DNA of 64,000 nt from Arthrobacter sp. FW305-BF8 (GCF_021789315.1 NZ_CP084561.1:1736001-1800000); one strand, 5' to 3'; counted from the stretch's first letter, positions 23,950 through 32,084 are shown. Notes: a model not told the origin generated them from the letters alone. Translations and numbers: made by a program.

Positions 23950-25170
23950 TCAGTGGATCGAAGGCACCGTCCGGGGCCGGACCACAAGCCACAGGGCGGC
24001 GGCTGCGAGGAAGATGCAGCAGGCCTGGACCGCGCCCATGGGGGTGGCGGAATTACCTCCCAGCCACCCGACGACGGGGGAGATGATGCCGGCCATCATG
24101 AACGTGGACGCGCCGAGCAGGGACGCAGCCGTGCCGGCCTGCGCCCCGTGGCTGGCCAGCGCCAGGACCTGCACGCAGGGGAAGGTGAATCCGGTGCCCA
24201 GGATGTAGAACCACAGCGGAACCAGGACGCCCCAGAGCCCGAACCCCAGCTGGTCGAACACGACGATCAGCACGGCCATCAGGAACATCCAGGCCGTGGA
24301 GCAGGCCAGGATCCACTGCGGCGGGACGCGCCTTATCAGCCGGGAGCTTGTCTGGACCCCCGCGACGATGCCCAGCGAGTTGATGCCGAAGAGCAGGCCG
24401 TACTGCTGGGGTGAGAACCCGAAGACGTCCTGGAACAGGAAAGGGGAGGCCGAGAGGTAGGTAAACAGGCCACCGAAGTTCATCCCGCCAAGCATCAGCA
24501 GCCCCACGAAGATCCGGTCGGAGAAGAGCACACCGTACCGCTGCCGGGCCGTCAGTCCGGACTGGCCGCGTTTCTCCCGCGGCAGCGTCTCCCGGACCAG
24601 CACGATGGCGGCCAGGATCACCACGGTGCCGTAGCAGGCCAGGAACACGAAGATGCCGGGCCACGGCATGACCAGGAGCAGCTGGGATCCAATGACGGGC
24701 GCCAGGATGGGCGCGAGCCCGTTGACCAGCGCCATCCGGGAGAACATCCGGACCATGGCGTACCCGCTGAACAGGTCGCGGACCATGGCCATCGCCACCA
24801 CGCCGCCGCCGGCCGCGCCGATACCCATGAGGACGCGGAACACGCCAAGGGTCGCGATGTCGGTCGAGAACGCCGCCCCGAGGGAGGCAGCAATGTGCAG
24901 GGCCGTGGCCAGGATCAGCGGGAGCCTGCGCCCGAACTTGTCGCTGAAAGGTCCCACCACCAGCTGCCCCAGGGCGAAGCCGACAGTGGTGCCGGTGAGC
25001 GTCAGCTGGACGGCGGCTTCCGAGACGTTGAGGCTCGCTTCCAGGGCAGGGAAGGCGGGCAGGTAGAGGTCCACGGTGAAGGGCCCGAGGGCGGTGAGCG
25101 CGCCGAGTAGAAGGATGTACAGGAGTTTCTGCCGGCGGCTGAGCGCATCGCCCGGGTTGGTGGTGGTCAC
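23950..25170 (-). CDS. Bcr/CflA family multidrug efflux MFS transporter
   Basis: A 406-residue, 12-helix exporter of the DHA1 Bcr/CflA group. FTVDLYLPAFPALEASL near residue 28 is the family signature for helix 1 and its loop; GPFSDKFGRRLPL near residue 80 is MFS motif A. It probably exports bicyclomycin-like or other hydrophobic compounds with protons. The start is a GTG with a -10 box (TAGGAT, 25179-25184) eight bases upstream and no ribosome site. It is divergent from the holin-X gene, with a small inverted repeat between them. Confidence 0.88.
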   Translation of the reverse strand: MTTTNPGDALSRRQKLLYILLLGALTALGPFTVDLYLPAFPALEASLNVSEAAVQLTLTGTTVGFALGQLVVGPFSDKFGRRLPLILATALHIAASLGAAFSTDIATLGVFRVLMGIGAAGGGVVAMAMVRDLFSGYAMVRMFSRMALVNGLAPILAPVIGSQLLLVMPWPGIFVFLACYGTVVILAAIVLVRETLPREKRGQSGLTARQRYGVLFSDRIFVGLLMLGGMNFGGLFTYLSASPFLFQDVFGFSPQQYGLLFGINSLGIVAGVQTSSRLIRRVPPQWILACSTAWMFLMAVLIVVFDQLGFGLWGVLVPLWFYILGTGFTFPCVQVLALASHGAQAGTAASLLGASTFMMAGIISPVVGWLGGNSATPMGAVQACCIFLAAAALWLVVRPRTVPSIH

Positions 25171-25178
25171 AGAGAACC

Positions 25179-25184
25179 ATCCTA
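25179..25184 (-). promoter_or_regulatory. candidate -10 box (TAGGAT) of the Bcr/CflA gene
   Basis: On the minus strand TAGGAT lies eight bases before the GTG at 25170, close enough for a leaderless or very short leader. Confidence 0.4.
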
Positions 25185-25242
25185 GGGCTGACAGATCAGA
25201 CTTTTACAGCGTTGGAGGGCTCGCCGGGGCTAATTCCAGAAG

Positions 25243-25259
25243 TTCAGGCTGACCCTGAA
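25243..25259. promoter_or_regulatory. inverted repeat TTCAGG-N5-CCTGAA
   Basis: A perfect 6-base inverted repeat with a 5-base spacer in the 179-base region between the divergent Bcr/CflA and holin-X genes. A repressor site is possible. No regulator gene is adjacent. Confidence 0.3.
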
Positions 25260-25349
25260 TGATAGTTTTGTCAGCGGGGGCGCGCGGACGCACCGGAAAC
25301 CCCCGAAAGCAGCGAAAAAAATCGACGACGGACCAGTAAGGCGGAACCT

Positions 25350-26231
25350 ATGAGCGGGCGTCACAGCGGGCGGACCAACCAAGGACTGCGTATCACTGCG
25401 CTGCCAAAGACAGTGAAACTGGCCCTCAAACTTGCGCCGCGCCAGCTCAATGATGAGATCGCCCTGGCCAAGATCGAAGCGAAGCGCAAAGGCAAGCAGC
25501 TCGGCGTCGCCGGTGCGTTCTTCGGCGTGGCCGCCGTTTTCCTTGCACTGCTGGTCACCGGTCTGATCGTGGCAGCCATCATGGGCCTGGCCACCATCAT
25601 GCCGGCCTGGCTGGCTGCGCTGCTCGTCAGCGCGGTCTTCCTGCTTATTGCGCTGATTGGCGGGCTCATCGGCCTCCGGAAGTTCAAGCAGGCCATGCCG
25701 CTGATTCCGGAGGACACGGTCCGCGGCCTGAAACACGATCTGGGCATCGCCAAAGAGGGCTCGGACTTCAACGCCGCCGTGCTTGATCCCAATTCGCCCC
25801 AGGCGAAGGCCGCCGCGGAAGCAAAGGCCGCGCAGAAGGCCAGAGAGAAGGCGGACAAGGAAGCCAAGAAGTCGGCCGAGGCCGTGGATGTCCCCGTGGC
25901 CACCGAGCCTGAACTCCGCCGCCGGCTGAAGCAGCGCCGTGAACACCTGACCGGTGTGCGCGATGAGCTTGGCGAGGAACTGGACGTGAAGACCCAGGCC
26001 CAGGCCCTGCTCGGCGTCGCGAAGCACCGCGCCGCGGAGGGCAACGAGAAGTTCCAGGAGGCCCGCGGACGTGCCGCCGAACGTTTCGCCGCCATGTCGG
26101 CGTCGGCGCGCTCCGGGGCTTCGGAGGCCTCGCTGCCCGGACAGCTGGAGGCGCGCTGGAAGCCGCTGCTGGCCCTCGCTGCATCCACGGCCGTCCTGCT
26201 CACGCTGCTGCGGAAACTCTTCAAGAGCTGA
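25350..26231 (+). CDS. holin-X-like membrane protein with DUF3618-like tail
   Basis: A 293-residue protein. Residues 25-115 look like the actinobacterial putative holin-X domain (KIEAKRKGKQLGVAG, two helices, GLIGLRKFKQAM). A charged Ala/Lys-rich linker follows near 145-170. Residues 190-215 (RRRLKQRREHLTGVRDELGEELD) resemble DUF3618, and a final hydrophobic helix ends LLRKLFKS. DUF3618 is often a separate protein encoded beside holin-X; here both appear in one chain. It is not in a prophage, so a lytic role is doubtful. Confidence 0.75.
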   Translation: MSGRHSGRTNQGLRITALPKTVKLALKLAPRQLNDEIALAKIEAKRKGKQLGVAGAFFGVAAVFLALLVTGLIVAAIMGLATIMPAWLAALLVSAVFLLIALIGGLIGLRKFKQAMPLIPEDTVRGLKHDLGIAKEGSDFNAAVLDPNSPQAKAAAEAKAAQKAREKADKEAKKSAEAVDVPVATEPELRRRLKQRREHLTGVRDELGEELDVKTQAQALLGVAKHRAAEGNEKFQEARGRAAERFAAMSASARSGASEASLPGQLEARWKPLLALAASTAVLLTLLRKLFKS

Positions 26232-26286
26232 GCCTTGCCCTGAACGAAGACTGTAAGAGGCCGCCGGCCGCGGAGAGGGAGGCCTG

Positions 26287-26910
26287 ATGAGATTCATCGG
26301 CGCTGGTTCCCGTGCCGGGCGGCCGCATGTCGATCGTGATCTGGTCTACACCGTCCCCAACCTCCTCACGGTACTGCGCTTCATGGGCGTGCCGATTTTC
26401 GTCTGGCTTGTTTTGGCCCGGAAGGAATACGGAGTAGCAGTGCTGGTGCTGGCCATCATGGGCAGCACCGACTGGATTGACGGATATGTCGCCCGGCGGT
26501 TCAACCAGACTTCCAAACTGGGGCGCGTCCTGGACCCCATCGCCGACCGGCTGGCCCTGATAGCCGTCGCGGTCACCCTGGTGATCGCCGGCGTCGTGCA
26601 GTGGTGGTACCTGGCAGCGTTGGTGGTCCCCGATGCCGTCCTGCTGGGCATGTCGCTGTTCTACTTCCGCGGCCACCCGGACCTTCCCGTCAGCCTGGTG
26701 GGCAAGGCCCGCACGGGCCTGCTGCTGCTGGGTACTCCGCTCCTGATGCTGTCCAAGCTGCCCATTCCGTTCGCCGGGGCATGGTTCGTGGCAGCCTGGG
26801 TGGTTTTGGGGCTGGGTCTCGTTGGACACTGGATTGCCGGCTACAACTATTTCTGGGCGATCCGCCGCAAAGGAAAAATGCTGGCTCCCGACAACGGCGG
26901 GAACGGCTGA
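26287..26910 (+). CDS. CDP-alcohol phosphatidyltransferase
   Basis: A 207-residue integral membrane enzyme that transfers a phosphatidyl group from CDP-diacylglycerol to an alcohol, as in phosphatidylglycerophosphate or cardiolipin synthesis. The family motif D-G-x2-A-R-x8-G-x3-D-x3-D is complete, as DGYVARRFNQTSKLGRVLD and following residues near 60-85. About six helices are seen. The stop overlaps the start of the DMT transporter (TGATG). Which alcohol is used cannot be decided from sequence alone. Confidence 0.85.
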   Translation: MRFIGAGSRAGRPHVDRDLVYTVPNLLTVLRFMGVPIFVWLVLARKEYGVAVLVLAIMGSTDWIDGYVARRFNQTSKLGRVLDPIADRLALIAVAVTLVIAGVVQWWYLAALVVPDAVLLGMSLFYFRGHPDLPVSLVGKARTGLLLLGTPLLMLSKLPIPFAGAWFVAAWVVLGLGLVGHWIAGYNYFWAIRRKGKMLAPDNGGNG

Positions 26911-27818
26911 TGGTCTGGGTGGCGGTTGCGCTTGCGGTCATGGGCGCCTTTTGCCTCGCCTTTGGCGCCCAGCGCCAGGGCAGTGCCGTCAAGGCGGACA
27001 CCGGGGGGCTGGCGCTGAGTTCCAACGGCTTCCTGCGGCTCCTGCGGAACCCACGGTGGGTCTTTGGCCTCTTCCTCCTCTGCCTCGGCATGGCCATGAA
27101 CTCGGTAGCACTGGTTACGGCACCGCTGACCGTGGTCCAGCCCATTGGCGCCATCGCCCTGGTGATCACCACCGTGGTCAACACCAAGGACCAGGGGTTG
27201 AGCATCAACCGGGCCACGGTGGTGGCCATCACCGCGTGCGTTACGGGTTCGGCGCTGTTCGTCCTGCTTGCCGTGACTGTCACGCAGGAGAGCCACCACG
27301 TCACGCCTGAAGACGAACTCACGATTGTGCTGCTGCTTGCACTGGCGGTGGGCATCTTCGGCAGCCTCGCGGCCATGTTCAAGCACCGCATGAGCGCGTT
27401 CATTTACATTTTGGGTGCCGGCATCCTGTTTGGTTTCGTGGCCGTGCTGACCCGGATCATCGGCAAGCATCTCCTGGACCCGAACGGCCTGTTCCTCCTC
27501 AACGTGCCGTGGTATTCGGTGGTGGCCATTGCAGCGGCCGGGGGACTCGGGTCATGGTTCGTCCAGAGCGCCTACTCCTCCGGTCCGCCGGATCTGGTGA
27601 TCGCCGGCCTCACCGTGGTGGACCCTATTGTGGGCATCGCGATTGGCATCACGATCCTCGGCGAGCTGCGCCCCGATGTCCACGCCGTCCAGGCGATTGC
27701 CATGGGTACGGCGGCAACCCTTGCTATCGTGGGGGTAATTGCCCTTTCAAGACACCATCCCGAGGTCACCAAGCGGAAGAAGGACGTTCGGAAGGCCACG
27801 GGCAGGGCGTCCCACTAG
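26910..27818 (+). CDS. DMT-family transporter
   Basis: A 302-residue membrane protein with nine or ten helices, related to the EamA/NIPA-like drug/metabolite transporters. GAQRQG near residue 20 and VQPIGAIALV near residue 77 are typical. The ATG at 26910 overlaps the stop of the phosphatidyltransferase, so they are translationally coupled. The C-terminus is cytoplasmic and basic. The substrate is unknown. Confidence 0.8.
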   Translation: MVWVAVALAVMGAFCLAFGAQRQGSAVKADTGGLALSSNGFLRLLRNPRWVFGLFLLCLGMAMNSVALVTAPLTVVQPIGAIALVITTVVNTKDQGLSINRATVVAITACVTGSALFVLLAVTVTQESHHVTPEDELTIVLLLALAVGIFGSLAAMFKHRMSAFIYILGAGILFGFVAVLTRIIGKHLLDPNGLFLLNVPWYSVVAIAAAGGLGSWFVQSAYSSGPPDLVIAGLTVVDPIVGIAIGITILGELRPDVHAVQAIAMGTAATLAIVGVIALSRHHPEVTKRKKDVRKATGRASH

Positions 27819-27846
27819 CCGGTTTTACTGCGGAACAGGCAAGAAT

Positions 27847-27901
27847 GTGCCGGTGCATCACGTGCCGGCACCGGCCGGTGTGGTCAGCCGCAGCCGACCA
27901 C
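27847..27901. promoter_or_regulatory. two hairpins before the glycosyltransferase gene
   Basis: GTGCCGG (27847-27853) pairs with CCGGCAC (27865-27871), and GTGGTC (27880-27885) pairs with GACCAC (27896-27901). They fill the 106-base gap between the DMT gene and the glycosyltransferase, ahead of AGGAG. The first may end the upstream operon; the second is close enough to affect translation. Confidence 0.35.
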
Positions 27902-27924
27902 CATGACCACCAGGAGCTTTCTAC

Positions 27925-29121
27925 GTGACCATGCCCGACGCCCAGCGTCCACTGACCATCCTTATCGCGGCCGACACGTACCCGCCACACGTTAACGGAG
28001 CCGCCCAGTTCGGCTACCGGCTGGCCAAAGGCATGACGGCTCGCGGACACGATGTCCACGTGCTGGCGTGCCGGCAGGACAAGGGCAGGAGCTTTACGGA
28101 GTTCCGCGCCGAAGCCACCGTCCACCGCCTCCGCTCGCACAGCGTTTTCACGCACGAGTACTTCAGGGTCTGTTTCCCGTGGGAGATCAAGAAAGAAATC
28201 AGCCTCCTGTTCGACAAGGTCCAGCCGGACGTAGTGCACATCCAAAGCCACTACATGATCGGCGAGCACGTCCTCTATGAGGCAGTGAAGCGCGGCGTCC
28301 GCGTCGTCGCCACCAACCACTTCATGCCGGAGAACCTCAACCCGTTCCTGCCGTTCCCGCAGTGGTTCAAGGACATCATCGGAAAGATCTCCTGGAAGGA
28401 CATGGGGAAGGTCATGGGCCAGGCGGACGTCGTTACGACGCCCACGCCGCTGGCCGCGAAGGCCATGCACCAGCATGCCTTCCTGCGCAAGGTACTGCCG
28501 CTGTCCAACGGCATCGACTCGGCAGCCTACGAACCCAAGCCCGACGAGGTCATTGAGCCGCACGAACACCCCACGGTGCTGTTCGCGGGCCGCCTGGCCG
28601 AGGAGAAGCACGTGGACGTGCTGATCAAGGCGGTGGCCGCCACCCCCGCGGACCTGAAGGTCCATCTTGAAATCGTCGGCGGCGGCGAGGTCCGCCCGTC
28701 GCTGGAGGCCCTGGTGGAACGGCTCGGCCTGCAGGACCGGGTGAAGTTCCTGGGCCTGGCCAGTGATGACGAACTGCGTGAGGCCTACATCCGGGCTGAC
28801 CTGTTCTGCATGCCCGGTACCGCGGAACTGCAGTCACTGGTGACCCTGGAGGCCATGTCCGCGTCGACGCCTGTCCTGCTGGCGGACGCGATGGCCCTTC
28901 CGCACCTGGTGCGCGACGGCGAGAACGGCTACCTGTTCACGCCCAACGACAGCGCAGACCTGGCAGCTAAGATCACCCGGATTCTCCGGCTGCCGGCCGA
29001 AGAGCGCAAGGCCATGGGCGACGCCAGCCGGTGCATGGTGGAACCGCACAGCATCCAGGGGACCCTGCAGACATTTGAGGACCTCTACTACGGGGCGAAC
29101 TACGAGGACAAAGTCGTCTAG
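27925..29121 (+). CDS. GT4-family glycosyltransferase
   Basis: A 398-residue GT-B fold glycosyltransferase of family 4. The N-terminal domain starts TILIAADTYPPHVNGAA, the usual acceptor-side motif. FAGRLAEEKHVDVLIKA near residue 215 and the EX7E-like stretch GTAELQSLVTLEAMSASTPVL near residue 300 bind the nucleotide sugar. It resembles enzymes that mannosylate or glucosylate lipids such as phosphatidylinositol mannosides or diacylglycerol. The GTG at 27925 is eight bases after AGGAG. A phosphatidyltransferase two genes upstream makes a lipid acceptor plausible. Confidence 0.86.
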   Translation: MTMPDAQRPLTILIAADTYPPHVNGAAQFGYRLAKGMTARGHDVHVLACRQDKGRSFTEFRAEATVHRLRSHSVFTHEYFRVCFPWEIKKEISLLFDKVQPDVVHIQSHYMIGEHVLYEAVKRGVRVVATNHFMPENLNPFLPFPQWFKDIIGKISWKDMGKVMGQADVVTTPTPLAAKAMHQHAFLRKVLPLSNGIDSAAYEPKPDEVIEPHEHPTVLFAGRLAEEKHVDVLIKAVAATPADLKVHLEIVGGGEVRPSLEALVERLGLQDRVKFLGLASDDELREAYIRADLFCMPGTAELQSLVTLEAMSASTPVLLADAMALPHLVRDGENGYLFTPNDSADLAAKITRILRLPAEERKAMGDASRCMVEPHSIQGTLQTFEDLYYGANYEDKVV

Positions 29122-29178
29122 GTGCCGGGGTTGCTTGAGGTTGGCGGTGTGTGAAGTGGTCTGAAGCCCTTCGCCGGT

Positions 29179-29188
29179 TTGCTAGAGT
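29179..29188 (+). promoter_or_regulatory. tRNA promoter, TTGC + TAGAGT
   Basis: TTGCTAGAGT matches the element before both tRNA-Asn genes. It lies 80 bases before the tRNA-CAU, implying a longer GC-rich 5' leader on the precursor. Confidence 0.45.
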
Positions 29189-29268
29189 GAATCTGCCCCG
29201 CCGACGACGGGCCCCCTTCCGGGCCGGCGCTGGCCGGGCGCACCTCCCGGTATGCGGGGCCGGTGCAC

Positions 29269-29342
29269 GGGGCTATAGCTCAGCTGGTTAGAGCGCGGGA
29301 CTCATAATCCTAAGGTCCTCGGTTCAAGTCCGAGTAGCCCTA
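29269..29342 (+). tRNA. tRNA with CAT anticodon (elongator Met, or Ile2)
   Basis: A 74-base cloverleaf: acceptor GGGGCTA/TAGCCCT with discriminator A, D arm GCTC/GAGC, anticodon stem CGGGA/TCCTA with loop CTCATAA, T arm CTCGG/CCGAG with loop TTCAAGT. The acceptor ends in a G-T wobble and the anticodon stem has a C-A mismatch at its top and a G-T pair. It lacks initiator features (C1-A72 mismatch, three G-C pairs). A CAT anticodon can be Met or lysidine-modified Ile2; sequence alone does not settle it. Confidence 0.88.
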
Positions 29343-29347
29343 CCTCC

Positions 29348-29392
29348 AGAGCCCTGATTCGCGTCATCGCGGGTCAGGGCTCTTCTTCTTTT
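29348..29392 (+). terminator. intrinsic terminator after tRNA-CAU
   Basis: AGAGCCCTGA (29348-29357) pairs with TCAGGGCTCT (29374-29383), with an inner CGCG/CGCG stem and TCAT loop, followed by a T-rich run. Confidence 0.88.
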
Positions 29393-29411
29393 CCAGGCTG
29401 GTCGCCGGGCA

Positions 29412-29417
29412 TAGAGT
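29412..29417 (+). promoter_or_regulatory. -10 box (TAGAGT) of a leaderless transcript
   Basis: TAGAGT lies exactly six bases before the ATG at 29424. The hexamer and gap are identical to those before the five-codon leader at 16866. Confidence 0.5.
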
Positions 29418-29423
29418 TCGGCC

Positions 29424-29747
29424 ATGACCATAGACGTCTCCACGGCCGGGTTGCTGGCGGAGGTCATTCCCGCCCTTCTCGTTTTCCTGGCACTCGAGGA
29501 CCGGCTGTCACCATCCAACATCCCGCGCCGAAAATGGCGGCGGCGGCTGACGCGCTGGCGTGAAGCTGCAGTAGTGGCCAACCTGTTTGCACTCGCTTTC
29601 TGCCTGGCCATTGTTGTGACCAAGGCCGAGTACTTTCTGCTGAGTTGGTTCATCGCGGCCAGTGTCGCCTACCTCGTCGGAGTGCTCGCGCTGCTGTTCG
29701 CCGGCATGTTCCGAAGCGAAGAGGGCCGGGTTCCCCGGGAGGACTGA
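29424..29747 (+). CDS. hypothetical membrane protein
   Basis: A 107-residue protein I do not recognise. One hydrophobic segment near residues 10-25, a basic middle (RRKWRRRLTRW), then two further membrane helices between residues 48 and 98 and a short charged tail. The start is supported by a TAGAGT -10 box six bases upstream. It stands alone between the tRNA-CAU and an acyl-CoA dehydrogenase gene. Confidence 0.7.
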   Translation: MTIDVSTAGLLAEVIPALLVFLALEDRLSPSNIPRRKWRRRLTRWREAAVVANLFALAFCLAIVVTKAEYFLLSWFIAASVAYLVGVLALLFAGMFRSEEGRVPRED

Positions 29748-29800
29748 GCCAGGGAGGATCAGGCGGTGTTGCGCTTTCCTTCTGCCTTCCCGTGCTGTAA

Positions 29801-29816
29801 GTTACTCATCAGTAAC
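29801..29816. promoter_or_regulatory. palindrome GTTACT-CATC-AGTAAC, probable operator
   Basis: A perfect inverted repeat with 6-base arms and a 4-base spacer, 63 bases before the acyl-CoA dehydrogenase start. A near-copy with the same architecture, GTTACT-TGAG-ACTAAC, lies at 50094-50109 between the TetR gene and the leucine operon. Confidence 0.5.
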
Positions 29817-29878
29817 AAGTCCTGGCCGCGGCCTTCTCCGCCGCGGCCGCAGGGCACTGGGTCACTGCAAGGAGCGCC

Positions 29879-31069
29879 ATGTCCGCCGCTGAAACCGACA
29901 TCAACAGCCTGCCCTACGCCGACGGCGACTTCTTCTCCTTCGAGCAGCTGCTCACTTCCAAGGAGCGGGACAGGCTGGCCGAGGTCCGCTGCTTCCTGGC
30001 CCGGGAAGTGAAGCCCATTGCGGTGGACTGCTGGAACCGCGGCGAATTTCCCATGGACCTGATTCCCAGGCTGGCCGAGCTCGACCTCGTCAGCCCGGTG
30101 CGGCGGCAGGGCTATTCCAATCTGTTCGCCGGCATTGTGCACGCGGAGGTGACCCGCGCGGACGCGTCCATCGCCACCTTCATGGGTGTGCACGACGGGC
30201 TCTTCGCCGGCTCCATCGAAGCCCTGGCTTCCCAGGAGCAGCAGGATGCCTGGCTGCCGGACATCTACTCGCTGCGCAAGATCGGTGCCTTCGGGCTGAC
30301 GGAACCCCTCGGCGGTTCCGACGTCGCCGGCGGCACGCGCACCACCGCAAGGCGGGACGGTGACCGCTGGGTTCTCAACGGCGCCAAGCGCTGGATCGGC
30401 AACGCAACATTCTGCGACTGGGTGGTGGTCTACGCGCGTGATGTGGCTGACAACCAGGTCAAGGCTTTTCTCGTGGACACCACGCTGCCGGGGTTCAGTG
30501 CAACGAAGATCGAGAACAAGATCTCGCTGCGGACCGTGCAGAACGCGGACATCACCCTCGACAATGTGGTGGTGCCGGACTTCTTCAAGCTGGCCAACGC
30601 CAACAGCTTCCGGGATACCAACAAGGTCCTCAAGGTCACCCGCCTCGCCGTTGCCTGGCAGGCAGTGGGCCAGCAGCTCGCCGCCTTCGACGTGGCCCGG
30701 CGCTACGCCGTGGAGCGGCACCAGTTCGGGCGCCCGCTGGCCGCCTTCCAGCTGGTGCAGAGCCAGCTGGTCCAGATCCTGGGGAACGCCGTCAGTTCCA
30801 TGGGCATGATGGTGCGGCTCGCCCAGCTCGAGGATGCCGGCCAGGCCAAGGATGAGCAGTCAGCCCTCGCCAAGGCCTTCACCACTGCGCGGATGCGGGA
30901 AAGCGTGGCCATCGGCCGGAGCCTGCTCGGCGGAAACGGCATTGTGACGGACTTCGAGATGGCAAAGATCTTCGCCGACGCCGAGGCGATCTACTCCTAT
31001 GAGGGCACCCACGAAGTCAATACCCTGGTGGCGGGGCGGGCCATCACCGGCGTCTCCGCGATCGTCTAG
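29879..31069 (+). CDS. acyl-CoA dehydrogenase, glutaryl-CoA dehydrogenase-like
   Basis: A 396-residue FAD enzyme that introduces an alpha-beta double bond into an acyl-CoA. FGLTEPLGGSDVAGG near residue 140 is acyl-CoA dehydrogenase signature 1, and RHQFGRPLAAFQLVQ near residue 280 is the FAD region. YSYEGTHEVNTLVAGRAITG near residue 372 places the catalytic Glu as in the glutaryl-CoA dehydrogenase group. The ATG follows AAGGAG. A palindrome 63 bases upstream may bind the TetR protein of the leucine operon. The substrate is not certain; decarboxylation cannot be assumed. Confidence 0.85.
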   Translation: MSAAETDINSLPYADGDFFSFEQLLTSKERDRLAEVRCFLAREVKPIAVDCWNRGEFPMDLIPRLAELDLVSPVRRQGYSNLFAGIVHAEVTRADASIATFMGVHDGLFAGSIEALASQEQQDAWLPDIYSLRKIGAFGLTEPLGGSDVAGGTRTTARRDGDRWVLNGAKRWIGNATFCDWVVVYARDVADNQVKAFLVDTTLPGFSATKIENKISLRTVQNADITLDNVVVPDFFKLANANSFRDTNKVLKVTRLAVAWQAVGQQLAAFDVARRYAVERHQFGRPLAAFQLVQSQLVQILGNAVSSMGMMVRLAQLEDAGQAKDEQSALAKAFTTARMRESVAIGRSLLGGNGIVTDFEMAKIFADAEAIYSYEGTHEVNTLVAGRAITGVSAIV

Positions 31070-31138
31070 TCCGCGATCGTCCAGTCCGCGATCGTCGGGC
31101 AGCTCAGTTCAGCAGCTCAGTTCAACAGCTCAGTTCAG
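31055..31138. repeat. two adjoining short tandem repeats at convergent gene ends
   Basis: Three 15-base units starting TCCGCGATCGTC (31055, 31070, 31085) are followed at once by three 13-base units CAGCTCAGTTCAG or its variant (31100, 31113, 31126). The stop of the acyl-CoA dehydrogenase is in the first 15-base unit and the stop of the convergent M23 peptidase is in the last 13-base unit. Confidence 0.85.
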
Positions 31139-31651
31139 CGGCAGCAGCACCGAGGGCCGCAGGTCCAGGATGAAGGACAATGGGTTGAGGTACTGCTCTC
31201 CGCGGCGGACGCCCCAGTGCACGCAGGGCGAGGAGCCGCAATGGCCGGCCAGTAGGGTGCCCACCACGGCGCCCTTGGCCACGGAAGCGCCCTTCCTGAG
31301 TGTGCTCCGCACCGGTTCGAAGCTGCTGCGCAGGCCATTGCCGTGATCAATGGTGATGACGGGCCGGTCCACCACCACGCCCACGAAGCTGACGGTGCCG
31401 GACTCCGGGGCGGTGACCGGACCGCCGTCGGACGCTGATCCAAGGTCCACGCCCCGGTGCCCGCTCAGCCACGGTTTGTCAGGAGGGTCGAATGGGCGCA
31501 GGACCGCCGGCCGCGGCGCAAGTGGCCAGCTCCAGCCCGCCGGCGCCGCCGTGGTGGCCCAAGCGGGGGAAGCCGGTGCTAAGACAAATGGGGCGGGTGC
31601 GGCGGCCGCGGTCGTGAGCAGGAGCAGCGCCGCCATCACAAAAGCTCTCAT
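31130..31651 (-). CDS. secreted M23-family peptidase
   Basis: A 173-residue exported zinc peptidase of the lysostaphin/LytM fold that probably trims peptidoglycan cross-bridges. A Sec signal peptide (MRAFVMAALLLLTTAAAAPA) leads the chain. HRGVDLG near residue 65 supplies the first zinc ligands (H-x3-D). GLLAGH-like residues near 133 and CVHWG near residue 143 complete the site, the last replacing the usual H-x-H. The protein is a single short catalytic domain. Its stop codon sits inside a tandem repeat shared with the convergent gene end. Confidence 0.83.
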   Translation of the reverse strand: MRAFVMAALLLLTTAAAAPAPFVLAPASPAWATTAAPAGWSWPLAPRPAVLRPFDPPDKPWLSGHRGVDLGSASDGGPVTAPESGTVSFVGVVVDRPVITIDHGNGLRSSFEPVRSTLRKGASVAKGAVVGTLLAGHCGSSPCVHWGVRRGEQYLNPLSFILDLRPSVLLPLN

Positions 31652-32084
31652 GTCCCCAGCATGGGCGCCCGATCCACCGGCAGGAACGGGGCCTCCGGCC
31701 TATGTGGAAAACGCCGCACGTTGCAGCAGTGATGCGGCAGGACCGGTGCATTTGCCGCGGTCCGCTGTAGTACACTTGGTGGAGCAGTTTGCTGTGCCCT
31801 CAACGCATTCCATTTCGTGGCTAGCGTCAGCACGCCCCATTCAGGAGTGCGGGGGAGCAGCAGCTGACTACGCGTATCCAGCCCTCCACCACCGGTAAGC
31901 AGTCGCTTGCTGCTGCGGAGGATTGTGCCTCTTGCGGTCAGGCCCGGCAACGGTCCTGATGAGAAGTGCAATGGATGCCAGGAGCCTGTGCCCGCCCGGG
32001 TAAGGCTAATTAACCGTCAACTATTGGCAGGGTAAGAGCGGCCGCGGCCGCTCTCATGAATGACCTGCCGGAAGGAGCGTCGGC
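31652..32084 (+). promoter_or_regulatory. 433-base intergenic region with rpsB leader
   Basis: No protein gene is convincing here. TACACT at 31771-31776 is a candidate -10 box, which would give an rpsB leader of about 300 bases. The leader ends in a perfect 20-base palindrome at 32035-32054 (AGAGCGGC arms able to fold over a CGCG loop), followed by GGAAGGAG at 32070-32077. A 10-codon frame (31971-32003, MDARSLCPPG) also lies in it. Long leaders before rpsB often carry autoregulation by S2; that is inferred here. Confidence 0.45.

Noticed and set aside
23720..23992. 90-codon minus-strand frame overlapping the small membrane protein
   Set aside because: Arg/Pro-rich without pattern, while the neighbouring frame (23737-23916) gives clear membrane segments.
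25243..25259. Inverted repeat as part of a phage lysis switch
   Set aside because: It lies beside a holin-X-like gene, but no other phage genes are near, so this was kept only as a weak operator candidate.
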